DNA of 60,346 bases from an uncultured Clostridia bacterium (GCA_927417275.1 CAKMJV010000023.1:1-60346); one strand, 5' to 3'; counted from the stretch's first letter, positions 42,994-51,490 are shown. The notes: generated from the sequence alone by a model not told the origin. Translations and numbers: made by a program.

Positions 42994-44301
42994 TTGAGTA
43001 CAAAAATATTATTTTTAATCGCATTAATCGCGGTAAATGCTTTTTTTGCTGCATCTGAAATGGCGCTGATTTCATTAAATGACAACAAAATTAAACATAT
43101 GGCTGAAAAGGGAGACAAAAAAGCAGTACGACTCATGCATCTTTTAGGAGAACCCAGTCGATTTTTAGCAACCATTCAAATAGGTATTACCTTGGCAGGA
43201 TTTTTGGCAAGTGCATTTGCTGCGGAATCATTTGCGGATCCTCTTGTTATTCTTTTATTAAGGTTTAATCTGCCACTTTCTGAATCTGTGTTAAAAGTAG
43301 CCACCGTTATAGGCATTACCATTATTTTATCTTATTTTACTTTGGTACTTGGCGAATTGGTGCCAAAGCGCGTTGCTATGAAAAAACCAGAAAAAATAGC
43401 GTTCGCTGTAGTCGGACCACTTACGATACTTTCGAAACTGACAAATCCTTTTGTAAAGTTTTTAACCGCTTCAACAAACTTTTTTGTACGCATGATTGGC
43501 ATAGATCCACATACAAATGATGATGATGTCACTGAAGAAGAAATTAGAATGTTGATCGATGTTGGTGAAGAAAAGGGTGCCATCGAAGCACATGAAAAAG
43601 TAATGATTAATAATGTCTTCGAGTTTAATAACAAAACAGCGGAAGAAATAATGACGCATAGAATGGAACTCGTTGCTATACCCTCACATATAACCTTTGA
43701 TGCACTTATGGCACTTATAGAAAATGATCAGTATTCAAGAATTCCCGTCTATGAAGATACCATTGACCATGTAATTGGGATTTTGCATATTAAAGACCTT
43801 ATGCCACTCCTATCAGAGGATGCAAAATCAAGTTTCAAGTTAGAGTCGTATATGAGAAAGCCCCTCTTTGTTCCAATGCAAAAAAAGATTAATGAAATAT
43901 TTATAGACTTTCAAGAAACGAAAACACATATTGCCATATTAGTAGACGAGTATGGCGGAACTGCAGGCATAGTGACCATACAAGACCTTATAGAGGAGAT
44001 TTTCGGCGACTTATTTGATGAAAAAGACGATGAAGAAAATATCGAAATCAAACAAACTGACGAACTGACATATGAAGTCCGTGGAACCATTAGTATTAAT
44101 GAACTTGAAGCCTATTTTAGAATTAAGTTTCCCAATGCGCATTATGAGACGCTCAATGGTTTCTTATTAAGTCATTTTGGCAATCTGCCTCATAAAAATG
44201 AGATGCGTGAACTAAGATACAAACATTTGCTTTTTCAAACGCTAAAAGTAACGGACAAACGCATCGAGAAAGTAATTATAAGAGAGGATCGAAATGCATA
44301 G
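42994..44301 (+). CDS. CNNM-CBS-CorC/HlyC membrane protein
   Basis: A 435-residue protein starting at TTG 42994 with AAGGAG 7 nt upstream. The N-terminal CNNM (DUF21) domain has the LIALIAVNAFFAASEMALIS opening. Two CBS motifs follow (AEEIMTHRMELVAIP and RIPVYEDTIDHVIGILHIKD, then THIAILVDEYGGTAGIVTIQ). The C-terminal CorC_HlyC domain completes it. Family members are implicated in magnesium or other divalent cation export; the old hemolysin label is misleading. Confidence 0.92.
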   Translation: MSTKILFLIALIAVNAFFAASEMALISLNDNKIKHMAEKGDKKAVRLMHLLGEPSRFLATIQIGITLAGFLASAFAAESFADPLVILLLRFNLPLSESVLKVATVIGITIILSYFTLVLGELVPKRVAMKKPEKIAFAVVGPLTILSKLTNPFVKFLTASTNFFVRMIGIDPHTNDDDVTEEEIRMLIDVGEEKGAIEAHEKVMINNVFEFNNKTAEEIMTHRMELVAIPSHITFDALMALIENDQYSRIPVYEDTIDHVIGILHIKDLMPLLSEDAKSSFKLESYMRKPLFVPMQKKINEIFIDFQETKTHIAILVDEYGGTAGIVTIQDLIEEIFGDLFDEKDDEENIEIKQTDELTYEVRGTISINELEAYFRIKFPNAHYETLNGFLLSHFGNLPHKNEMRELRYKHLLFQTLKVTDKRIEKVIIREDRNA

Positions 44302-44323
44302 TATGATTATAACAAGCATAATG

Positions 44324-44353
44324 AAGCACCTCGTGTTATTGAGGTGCTTTTAT
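44324..44353. terminator. Bidirectional terminator between CNNM gene and ABC genes
   Basis: AAGCACCTC (44324-44332) pairs with GAGGTGCTT (44341-44349) around an 8-nt loop. T-rich sequence follows on the plus strand, and the mirror side has A-rich sequence, so it can serve both converging transcripts. Confidence 0.8.
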
Positions 44354-45088
44354 TTAGGCATCAATACCAACCTTCTTATAAGCAAACATAAAACTAAAAA
44401 GACTAATGCCAAACCAGACTACGATCACAAACATATGTGTCATAAAATCCCCTGAGGATTTGAACAAACTATTTTGAAGTAAGTCTTGCATCAGCAAGTT
44501 CATGCGTTGTGTGGGTAAGAATGCAGCAATTTTATAGAATGTGGCATTAAAATTAGCAAAAGACGGTATAAGTAAGAATAAAAGCATCAGTGGCAAACCG
44601 ATAACGCCTGTAGCCATTTGATTGGGTGAAATCACGCCGAGGAGTCCGCCTAGAATGGTCATCATAATGACCATCGGGGTACTTATGAGGACGTAACCAA
44701 GTAAAAATGATGGGTCCAATCCGACGATAAAAAACATGGCTATATTTACTACGATGGAGATTAATATCGTTAGAACCGCTTTACCAGCAAAGAATTCCAG
44801 AGGTCTTACACCGGATAATAAAAGCGTCCTCAGTGTCATCTTTTCTTTTTCTTCTGCGATCATCATGCCAATGGAATAGCCCGACATCATCACCAAACTC
44901 ATACCGAGACATAAACTCAAAACCTCCCATTGACCCATAGCACCCATGCTTGCATCGGATAAAAATAGGTTCGCGTAAAGCAAACAAAAACCCAGTGGCA
45001 TAAGAGCCATTAACAATACATTTTTATTTTTTGCAAAATCTTTTCTTTCTTTGGCAAACAAAGCTGAAAAACGCATCCAATTAAACAT
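44354..45088 (-). CDS. ABC-2 type transporter permease
   Basis: A 244-residue membrane protein with six segments. It contains the ABC-2 feature SIGMMIAEEKEKMTLRTLLL at the cytoplasmic coupling helix. Its start overlaps the ATPase stop by one base. It forms an exporter with the ATPase encoded upstream. The substrate is unknown; such pairs often move peptides, drugs or sodium. Confidence 0.9.
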   Translation of the reverse strand: MFNWMRFSALFAKERKDFAKNKNVLLMALMPLGFCLLYANLFLSDASMGAMGQWEVLSLCLGMSLVMMSGYSIGMMIAEEKEKMTLRTLLLSGVRPLEFFAGKAVLTILISIVVNIAMFFIVGLDPSFLLGYVLISTPMVIMMTILGGLLGVISPNQMATGVIGLPLMLLFLLIPSFANFNATFYKIAAFLPTQRMNLLMQDLLQNSLFKSSGDFMTHMFVIVVWFGISLFSFMFAYKKVGIDA

Positions 45089-45933
45089 TATGACAACTCC
45101 TTTCCAGTGATTTTTAGAAATATCTTCTCAAGTGAAGGTTCTAAACTGTGCAATGTTGAAAGTGAATTTTTTTCTAATAATTCTTTGATGAGACGACCGC
45201 CTTCAGCATCTTTATGAACGTACTGTTTTGTACCATCATTTAGTACCAATTCTATTTGATCGCTGGCATATTTACGTTTAAGAAATTCAGGCGGTCCTAA
45301 TTCGACGATTTCGCCACTACTGAGAAAGGCAACGCGATCACAGAGTTTGTCAGCTTCCTGCATATTATGCGTGGTTAAAAAAATCGTAGTGCCATTTGCA
45401 TTTAACGCACGTAGAAGTTTATGGATTTCTAGGGTTGTACCTGGATCGAGGGAAGCAGTGGGTTCATCTAAAAAGAGTATTTTAGGCTGATGTAAGAGTG
45501 CACGTACCAGCATTACACGTTGTTTCATCCCTCTAGAGAGTTTACCTGCTTCTTTTTTATGCTGATCATCTAGCCCAACTTGACCTAAAATCTGCTTAAC
45601 TTGTTGTTCGGGCACATTTTTAAATTTTGCAAAAAGCATAAGATTGTCTAAGACACTTAGCCGTTCATACAAACCACTGGTATCCGTTAATACACCAATA
45701 TGGTTAAATACTTCATTACGATGTTTCATAACGTTTTTACCCATAATCGTTAGTTCGCCACTGCTTTGAAGCAGTTGAGCTGTAAAGAGCTTGACTGTGG
45801 TGGTTTTACCAGCGCCACTGGGTCCTAAAAACCCAAAAATCTCTCCAGGTTGCACATCAAAACTTACATCTTTTAAAGCAGTGGTTTTTCCAAATTCTTT
45901 ATAAATATTTTTCATAGACAATATTGTTTCCAT
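45088..45933 (-). CDS. ABC transporter ATP-binding protein
   Basis: A 281-residue ATPase. Walker A is GPSGAGKTT, the signature LSRGMKQRVMLVRAL and Walker B ILFLDEPTASLDPG. The C-terminal 60 residues form the extra domain found in drug/sodium exporter ATPases. AAGGAGG precedes the ATG (complement of about 45,943-45,949). It follows the ABC-LytTR regulator gene on the same strand after a 113-bp gap with phased repeats. Confidence 0.92.
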   Translation of the reverse strand: METILSMKNIYKEFGKTTALKDVSFDVQPGEIFGFLGPSGAGKTTTVKLFTAQLLQSSGELTIMGKNVMKHRNEVFNHIGVLTDTSGLYERLSVLDNLMLFAKFKNVPEQQVKQILGQVGLDDQHKKEAGKLSRGMKQRVMLVRALLHQPKILFLDEPTASLDPGTTLEIHKLLRALNANGTTIFLTTHNMQEADKLCDRVAFLSSGEIVELGPPEFLKRKYASDQIELVLNDGTKQYVHKDAEGGRLIKELLEKNSLSTLHSLEPSLEKIFLKITGKELS

Positions 45934-45977
45934 GTTTTGAAAACCTCCTTTCGTTTGACTTATTATCTTATATTTTT

Positions 45978-46029
45978 ATGGCCGATTCTATAAGATGGGG
46001 CCCAAATGGGTCGATATGGACTTGAATGG
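45978..46029 (-). promoter_or_regulatory. Helically phased CCAT repeats upstream of the ABC exporter (candidate LytTR site)
   Basis: On the minus strand CCAT occurs as the complement of ATGG at 46026, 46016, 46006 and 45995, with steps of 10, 10 and 11 bp, plus another at 45978. Alternate copies are 20-21 bp apart, the spacing LytTR regulators need for their direct repeats. ACCATTCAA fits seven of nine positions of the loose LytTR consensus. The array lies just ahead of the exporter's promoter region. Confidence 0.5.
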
Positions 46030-46046
46030 TATCTAAAAAGACTCGA

Positions 46047-47018
46047 TTAAATTTTAAGTCGCTCTTTTAAAGCCATTAAGCGTCCTTTAGATAATGGAAT
46101 ATTACTTTTACATTTATCATCCAAACATAAGCTATAACTGCTTTTTGACCAAGTAACGACTTCACGCACCCGTTGAAGATTAACCAAATAGGAGCGATGT
46201 GATCTAAAAAATCCAAACGTTTCGAGTCTTTGCTCTAGCTCTGTAATGGTAAGTGGTGATGCAAACTGTTCGCACCTTACAGAAAGTATGGCATCTCCTT
46301 GTAAACACTCAATGTAATCTATTTCAAAAGGATCGAATAACAAAATGCGTTCGTCCATTTTAGCAGGTATTTTTTCTATTTTTATTAAAAAATCGGATTG
46401 AAGAGATTTATCATCAGATTGCTCATGATTGATTTTTAATAAACCCTCATCGTCATAACGATAAACTTGATTGCCGGTCATAATAACATCTTTTAGGGCA
46501 TTTGCAGTGATTAAAATCGCCGTACCTTTATCACTCAAGAAGTTTAATGCATCCATTATTGCATTCAAACTGAGCCGATCTAGATTAGAAACAGGTTCTT
46601 GGATAATCAATATTTTAGGGGGAGACAAAAGTTCTCTTGCGAAACTCAAGCGCCTTTTCTGACTATAATTGAGCTTCTTGATTTTGTAGTGTCCAATATC
46701 AAGTAAACCCATTTTTTCCATGATTTCATCGATTGAACTTTTGTTGCCCATCAATTTTGAAAACAAATTCAAATAATAGTGCACCGTTTGCTCCATATAG
46801 TAGGATTCTTCTTTATAAATTACGCGAATCTGACCACTAAAACCTTCAGAAATAGATCCTTTCGAAGGCTTTTCTTTTCCGAGCATCAGATCTATAATGA
46901 GATCACTAATCGCATTTGTACATTCTATACTGACAATCTGAGCGCGAGGGATCTCTAAATGGAGCGCTTTTATATGCGTTCCATTTCTTTCTTTATAGAT
47001 AGAATTGAATAAAAACAT
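46047..47018 (-). CDS. Regulator fusing a degenerate ABC ATPase to LytTR
   Basis: A 323-residue protein starting at ATG 47016-47018 with GGAGG 5 nt upstream. Residues 1-210 follow the ABC ATPase fold but every catalytic motif is lost: the Walker A place reads ECTNAISDLI, the signature LNYSQKRRLSFAREL and Walker B ILIIQEPVSNLD (Gln for Asp). Residues about 225-320 are a LytTR DNA-binding domain (FDPFEIDYIECLQGDAI, FFRSHRSYLVNLQRVREV). The ATPase-like half may sense by docking on the ABC-2 exporter encoded next. No histidine kinase is nearby. Confidence 0.87.
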   Translation of the reverse strand: MFLFNSIYKERNGTHIKALHLEIPRAQIVSIECTNAISDLIIDLMLGKEKPSKGSISEGFSGQIRVIYKEESYYMEQTVHYYLNLFSKLMGNKSSIDEIMEKMGLLDIGHYKIKKLNYSQKRRLSFARELLSPPKILIIQEPVSNLDRLSLNAIMDALNFLSDKGTAILITANALKDVIMTGNQVYRYDDEGLLKINHEQSDDKSLQSDFLIKIEKIPAKMDERILLFDPFEIDYIECLQGDAILSVRCEQFASPLTITELEQRLETFGFFRSHRSYLVNLQRVREVVTWSKSSYSLCLDDKCKSNIPLSKGRLMALKERLKI

Positions 47019-47099
47019 GTGTACCTCCAATAAACGTTTACTAGGTGTAATCATATAGGAAGAGAGAAAAGTTTGCATTAAGAAATAATTAATGAGTAA

Positions 47100-48044
47100 T
47101 TAAATAATTTTCAAAAAATGATTCTCAAGGTCTCTTAGTTTTTCTAAGAGTCCTTTTTTTAGTTCAATGGGTTTAATCGATAAAATTTGATCACCATATG
47201 AGAGAAAATAACGCGTAATAAAGGACACTTCTTCTTGATTATAGAATCCAGTGATAAAATAACTGCCGTTTTTCATTTCGAGGTTCATAGAAGGGTAGTT
47301 TTCCTTACGAAATAAATCAACACCTTTTTCTGTTACTTCTACCGTGAAATCAATTGCATCCGCTTTCTTAAACATTTCGACCGTTGGCTTTGTTAAGGTT
47401 GACAATTCTTTCGCTTGATATTTGGTTGATGGACTTACATAATTTATGCGATCACAACGAAATACTATGGGTCTATTTGTTTGGAAATTAAATGCAGTAG
47501 TATACCATTGACCAAAAGAAGAGGAAATATCAAAAAACTGGACGGTATAGGTTTGTATTTTAGACTGCTTCTCATATTCGACGCTACAGACTTGGCTTTC
47601 TATGGCATAGGAAAGGATTTCTTTTAAAAAGTTACTCTCATTAAAATGTTTGATTCCACTCATGTTCAGGATGGCTTCCATTTTTCGAAGGTGTGATTTT
47701 TTATCATCGGATAAACACATTTCAAATTTATGCTTAAGTGCTACTGTTGAAAGATGGAAAGGGGTTGTTTGATAATCGTTTAGCGTTAACATCGCAAAAT
47801 AGAGTGCATACATCTCATCCACAGTAAATACGATGGGAGATAACAAGCGATTCGACAGAATGCCATAATACCCGTTTCGACCAAGTTCTGAGTATATGGG
47901 CATACCAATTGCTTCAAGCGATTGAATGTCCCTTAACGCTGTACTTTTGGATATTTGATATTTATTGATAATGTCTTTAAGATTAAATGTATTTTTACCG
48001 TTCAAATAGATCATGAGATCATTTATTCTTTCGGATTTTTTCAT
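47100..48044 (-). CDS. HTH-WYL (YafY-like) transcriptional regulator
   Basis: A 314-residue protein starting at ATG 48042-48044, behind AAGGCGG. The N-terminal HTH_11 reads INDLMIYLNGKNTFNLKDII then YQISKSTALRDIQSLEAIGM. The middle and C-terminal WYL-type ligand region follow (WYTTAFNFQTNRPIVFRCDR). WYL regulators sense nucleotides or other small ligands. Divergent from a peptidase E gene, with a perfect dyad between them. Confidence 0.87.
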   Translation of the reverse strand: MKKSERINDLMIYLNGKNTFNLKDIINKYQISKSTALRDIQSLEAIGMPIYSELGRNGYYGILSNRLLSPIVFTVDEMYALYFAMLTLNDYQTTPFHLSTVALKHKFEMCLSDDKKSHLRKMEAILNMSGIKHFNESNFLKEILSYAIESQVCSVEYEKQSKIQTYTVQFFDISSSFGQWYTTAFNFQTNRPIVFRCDRINYVSPSTKYQAKELSTLTKPTVEMFKKADAIDFTVEVTEKGVDLFRKENYPSMNLEMKNGSYFITGFYNQEEVSFITRYFLSYGDQILSIKPIELKKGLLEKLRDLENHFLKII

Positions 48045-48072
48045 GTGACCGCCTTCAACTATTTTTCTAAAT

Positions 48073-48091
48073 GGTATCATATTTTGATACC
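48073..48091. promoter_or_regulatory. Dyad operator between WYL regulator and peptidase E
   Basis: GGTATCA-TATTT-TGATACC is a perfect 7-bp inverted repeat in the 112-bp divergent gap. It lies 9 bp upstream of TATAAT at 48101-48106, so it covers the -35 area of the peptidase promoter. The WYL regulator is the natural candidate to bind. Confidence 0.6.
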
Positions 48092-48156
48092 GTTTAAAAG
48101 TATAATAGGAGATAAAGATGGATGAAAACTAAATAAATGAAAGAAGGGAAGAAACA

Positions 48157-48768
48157 ATGAAACTATTTTTAGCATCATATTTTAAACAGGTAGCACCACT
48201 GCTTGTGAATTATACGCCATGCATAGGTGAGAAAGTTGTTTTTATAACGACGGCAAGTAAGTACGAGAAAGTTGACTTTTATGTGAAAGCAGATAGAAAA
48301 GCACTATTGAATCTAGGTTTTATTGTTGAAGATTTGGATGTATCGATTGAAGACCCTGTGAAAATTCAGCGATTAATTGAGGCTTGTGATTGTATTTTCG
48401 TTGAAGGCGGAAATACATTTTTTCTTCTGCAAGAATTAAAGCAATCAGGTGCAGATCAATTAATCAAAGCGCATATTGAAAAAAATAAAATGTATATAGG
48501 GGCATCTGCAGGTTCTATTGTTTTATCGAATAATATTGAATACGCAAAACACATGGATGATGTTTCATGTGCATCGGATTTAAAAGGGGATTATACAGCA
48601 TTAGGTATCGTCGACTTTAGTATCGTGCCACATTATCAAAATATGCCTTTTAAAAAATCTGCGGATCGGATTATTAAAGAATATGCAGATCGTGAGCGAT
48701 TACATCCCATTAGCAACGATCAAGTGATCGTGGTGGAGGGGGAGAACATAGAAACGTTGAAAATCTGA
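48157..48768 (+). CDS. Peptidase E-like S51 family protein
   Basis: A 203-residue class I glutamine-amidotransferase-like fold. The nucleophile elbow is IGASAGSIVL, with Ser 117 as likely nucleophile. CIFVEGGNTFFLLQEL and VDFSIVPHYQN are also conserved in S51 peptidases, which cleave N-terminal Asp dipeptides or related substrates. AGAAGGGAAG precedes the start. It is divergent from the WYL regulator and closed by a strong terminator. Confidence 0.85.
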   Translation: MKLFLASYFKQVAPLLVNYTPCIGEKVVFITTASKYEKVDFYVKADRKALLNLGFIVEDLDVSIEDPVKIQRLIEACDCIFVEGGNTFFLLQELKQSGADQLIKAHIEKNKMYIGASAGSIVLSNNIEYAKHMDDVSCASDLKGDYTALGIVDFSIVPHYQNMPFKKSADRIIKEYADRERLHPISNDQVIVVEGENIETLKI

Positions 48769-48806
48769 TTAACATCATGTCCGAAAGTGAGTATTATTGT
48801 ATTTTA

Positions 48807-48858
48807 GAGCGTGTTATAATCTAACTAGTAATTTAGTTGGATATAACACGCTCTTTTT
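48807..48858 (+). terminator. Strong hairpin terminator after peptidase E
   Basis: GAGCGTGTTATA (48807-48818) pairs perfectly with TATAACACGCTC (48842-48853). Further pairing (CTAACTA with TTAGTTGG) extends the stem inward, and six T follow. It lies only 20 bp before the next gene's start, so any transcript of that gene starting upstream would also meet it. Confidence 0.85.
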
Positions 48859-48877
48859 TATATAAATGAGGTATAAG

Positions 48878-50374
48878 ATGAAATTAACACATCAAATGTA
48901 CTATGAAATCATAAAATCAAAGGATGCAAGATTTGATGGTGCTTTTTTCACAGCAGTGAAAACGACAGGCATCTACTGTAGACCTATTTGCAAAGTGCCT
49001 GCACCGAAAGCAATCAACTGTGATTTTTATGAAACGGCTGGCATGGCTGAAAAGGCCGGGTTTAGACCGTGTTTAAGATGTCGTCCCGAAATGGCACCAG
49101 CGTACTCAGAGTTTGCACAAGCAGATGACTTGATTAAGCAGTTGCTTTTATATTTTGAAGAAGAAAATTACGAAGCTGGATTGGTTAAAAAGTGTGCGGA
49201 TTATTTCGGAATCTCTGTAAGACACGTGAATCGGCTATTTCAAAATGCACTTGGATTTGGTCCACAACAATACATCATGACCAAGCGACTCTTAAATGGC
49301 AAGCGATTGCTCCAAGACACAACCTTGAGCATCACTGAAATAGCAAGTATCGTGGGTTTTGGCAGTCCAAATAGATTTTATGAAGCACTAAAAGACAAAT
49401 ATAAAATGACACCCAGTGACATAAGAGGTAAACGTAAACGTGAGATCAGCGAGGATGAGATCGTCATTAAGATTCCATATAGACCACCGTATAGATGGCG
49501 TCAGATGATGGATTACTTTAAACTAAGGGCAATTCCTGGTGTGGAGGAGGTTGTATATGAACCTTTTGATAATCTCGTGTATCGCAGAACATTACGTATT
49601 ACAGAGAAAGAACACGTTTATGAAGGTTATATCGAAGTAAAACCTTTTCCTGAAGAAAACTACGTGCGTGTAAAAGTGAGTTTGGGTCTAGAAAAAGTAC
49701 TCTTAACGGTCATACGAAAGATTAAGCGTGCCTTTGATTTGGATGCTGTGCCTGAAGCATTGCCTGTGGGCATTGATCGTGGGATAAGGCTCCCAGGATG
49801 TTTTGAAGGTTTCGAGGTTGTATTAAGGGCAATTATCGGTCAACAAATTACAGTAAAGGCAGCCACGACTTTATCGGGTAGATTGGTAAGTGTCTATGGT
49901 GCGGTTACAGAAACACCATGGAAAGCACTAACACACTTTTTCCCCAGTCCAGAAGCGTTTATATGTAAGGATGAGACCATCACAGATACTTTGGGACGAA
50001 TCGGCATTATTTCCTCAAGAGGCAATGCCATTACAAGTGTGGTAGAAGGGGTGCTAAACCATGACATCCTATTTGAAAGCAGTGGTGGCCCGGAACCTTT
50101 GATTCATAAGTTAATGCAGATCAAGGGTATTGGTATATGGACCGCGCAGTATGTGGCCATGAGAAGTTTAAGTTGGCCAGATGTATTTTTAGATACGGAC
50201 TTGATCATTAAGCAAAAATTGATACCACATCTAGATCCCAATCAGAAGTATGCTGTAGCAGCACATGATTTTGCACAGGCGTATAAACCATGGCGGAGTT
50301 ATCTCACACTTTCAATATGGCAAGACCATTTTGAATCTATGGACGCAAAGGAGGCAGTCGAAGATGAAAGATAA
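48878..50374 (+). CDS. AdaA-AlkA fusion: methyl-responsive activator and 3-methyladenine glycosylase
   Basis: A 498-residue fusion. Residues 1-75 are the Ada zinc domain with cysteines 34, 38, 65 and 68 (GIYCRPIC, PCLRCRP); methylation of the first activates the protein. Residues about 85-185 are an AraC-type HTH (LSITEIASIVGFGSPNRFYE). Residues about 200-498 are AlkA: its N-terminal domain, then the HhH-GPD fold with IKGIGIWTAQYVAMRSLSWP and the catalytic Asp in DTDLIIKQ. It excises alkylated bases and senses damage. Its end overlaps the ogt gene by 11 bp. Confidence 0.93.
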   Translation: MKLTHQMYYEIIKSKDARFDGAFFTAVKTTGIYCRPICKVPAPKAINCDFYETAGMAEKAGFRPCLRCRPEMAPAYSEFAQADDLIKQLLLYFEEENYEAGLVKKCADYFGISVRHVNRLFQNALGFGPQQYIMTKRLLNGKRLLQDTTLSITEIASIVGFGSPNRFYEALKDKYKMTPSDIRGKRKREISEDEIVIKIPYRPPYRWRQMMDYFKLRAIPGVEEVVYEPFDNLVYRRTLRITEKEHVYEGYIEVKPFPEENYVRVKVSLGLEKVLLTVIRKIKRAFDLDAVPEALPVGIDRGIRLPGCFEGFEVVLRAIIGQQITVKAATTLSGRLVSVYGAVTETPWKALTHFFPSPEAFICKDETITDTLGRIGIISSRGNAITSVVEGVLNHDILFESSGGPEPLIHKLMQIKGIGIWTAQYVAMRSLSWPDVFLDTDLIIKQKLIPHLDPNQKYAVAAHDFAQAYKPWRSYLTLSIWQDHFESMDAKEAVEDER

Positions 50375-50894
50375 GTGTTATGTAAAATACCCATCGAAGT
50401 GGGGGGACATGGTCGCTAAAATCAACTCAACGGGCGCTTTGATAGGCTTATGGTTTGTGGGTCAAAAGCATTTTCCAAAGGATATTCCGCTAGAGATTGA
50501 ACAGATGCCCTATATTGGCCAGACGCATGCGTTGCTTCTAAATGAACTACGTGCTTATGAAATAGGAGAACTGAAATGCTTTACGGTAAGTGTTGATCCA
50601 GAGGGCACTGCCTTTCAAAAGGAAGTATGGAACCTTTTGAGAGAAATTCCTTATGGAGAGACGTCAACTTATGGGGAAATTGGCTGCGAAATCGCGAAAA
50701 GACGTGGCTTATCTTCGATGTCATCACAAGCGGTGGGACAGGCGATTGGCCGAAATCCTATTAGTATTATTATTCCTTGTCATAGAGTGATCGGAAAAGA
50801 TGGTAGTTTGACGGGGTACGCCGGCGGGATAGATCGAAAAACAAGTTTGTTAGCATTAGAGCAAGCGCATAAAGGTATGATTAAATTAAGATGA
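50364..50894 (+). CDS. ogt: Methylated-DNA-protein cysteine methyltransferase
   Basis: A 176-residue protein starting at ATG 50364, overlapping the AdaA-AlkA gene by 11 bp with AAGGAGG about 10 nt upstream. The acceptor motif is IIPCHRVIG, preceded by GQAIGRNPISI and the HTH GETSTYGEI. It transfers methyl groups from O6-methylguanine to itself in a suicide reaction. Together with the previous gene it makes a compact alkylation response. The overlap means both are co-induced. Confidence 0.94.
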   Translation: MKDKCYVKYPSKWGDMVAKINSTGALIGLWFVGQKHFPKDIPLEIEQMPYIGQTHALLLNELRAYEIGELKCFTVSVDPEGTAFQKEVWNLLREIPYGETSTYGEIGCEIAKRRGLSSMSSQAVGQAIGRNPISIIIPCHRVIGKDGSLTGYAGGIDRKTSLLALEQAHKGMIKLR

Positions 50895-50931
50895 GGATTG
50901 CGTTAAATATATAGCAATTGACAGAATTGTT

Positions 50932-50940
50932 TGCTATAAT
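50932..50940 (+). promoter_or_regulatory. Extended -10 promoter of the rsgA leader
   Basis: TGCTATAAT is an extended -10 (TGN before TATAAT at 50935-50940). A TTGACA at 50918 is only 11 bp upstream and cannot serve as a normal -35. Transcription would start near 50,947, giving a leader of about 150 nt before the first coding gene. Confidence 0.55.
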
Positions 50941-50997
50941 TGAGGTGTTTTAAAGCGTATATACATTCTAATGAGATAGAGAGAAAGGAGTTATTTT

Positions 50998-51051
50998 ATG
51001 TTAAATAAGAAATTTGAGCGTGTGGCAATCCGGGAGGCTTGCAAAAATTAA
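50998..51051 (+). CDS. 17-codon leader ORF upstream of RNHCP-rsgA
   Basis: ATG 50998 is preceded by AAAGGAG at 8 nt. The ORF reads MLNKKFERVAIREACKN and stops with TAA at 51049-51051. The last codons and the stop lie inside the first leader hairpin (51032-51067), so a translating ribosome would open that hairpin. The combination of a strong ribosome binding site, very short length and overlapping RNA structure suggests a regulatory uORF. It is not long enough to match any family. Confidence 0.65.
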   Translation: MLNKKFERVAIREACKN

Positions 51052-51092
51052 TTGAATAGAGCCTCCCAAAAAGTTTAATACACTTTTGGAGG
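51032..51092 (+). promoter_or_regulatory. Mutually exclusive hairpins controlling the RNHCP-rsgA ribosome binding site
   Basis: Hairpin A pairs GGGAGGCT (51032-51039) with AGCCTCCC (51060-51067). Hairpin B pairs CCTCC plus AAAAGT (51062-51066, 51069-51074) with ACTTTTGGAGG (51082-51092), 11 bp with a 2-nt bulge. Both use 51062-51066, so they exclude each other. Hairpin B buries the GGAGG that serves the start at 51101. No T tract follows either hairpin, so control would act on translation. A ribosome finishing the leader ORF would disrupt A and favour B. Confidence 0.7.
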
Positions 51093-51100
51093 AGCGAACA

Positions 51101-51490
51101 TTGAAATACTCAAATAGAGATAGAAATAATTATCAGAAACAAGCATGTTTTGACAACTTTACATGCAAAAATTGTGGCAGTTTGGTTGTGCCTGAAGGCG
51201 CAGGCAGTGATCATAGAAATCATTGTCCTCACTGCTTAAGCAGCATACACGTAGATGATTTACCAGGCGATCGCTCGGCGAATTGCAGTGGCGTCATGGA
51301 ACCCATCGGTGTTTGGGTTAGAAAAAATGGTGAATGGGCGATTATTCACAGATGCAGCCGTTGTGGTCATTTGAGTTCTAATCGAATCGCAGCAGATGAT
51401 AACCCCGTAAAACTAATGTCCATCGCATTACAACCGTTAGCTAGACCCCCTTTTCCGCTTAATGAATTGGGAGGTGCTTATCATGTGTGA
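51101..51490 (+). CDS. RNHCP-domain zinc-ribbon protein
   Basis: A 129-residue protein starting at TTG 51101, 6 nt after GGAGGAG. The TTG at 51086 overlaps that site. It has the name-giving RNHCPHC motif with paired cysteines FTCKNCG, RNHCPHC, NCSG and HRCSRCG, which should bind zinc. Function is unknown, but RNHCP genes often neighbour rsgA, as here: its end overlaps the rsgA start by 8 bp. A link to ribosome biology is inferred from this pairing and from the leader control. Confidence 0.88.
   Translation: MKYSNRDRNNYQKQACFDNFTCKNCGSLVVPEGAGSDHRNHCPHCLSSIHVDDLPGDRSANCSGVMEPIGVWVRKNGEWAIIHRCSRCGHLSSNRIAADDNPVKLMSIALQPLARPPFPLNELGGAYHV

Noticed and set aside
50918..50940. TTGACA as -35 of the rsgA leader promoter
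   Set aside because: It is only 11 bp from TATAAT. The extended -10 (TGC before TATAAT) is a better explanation.
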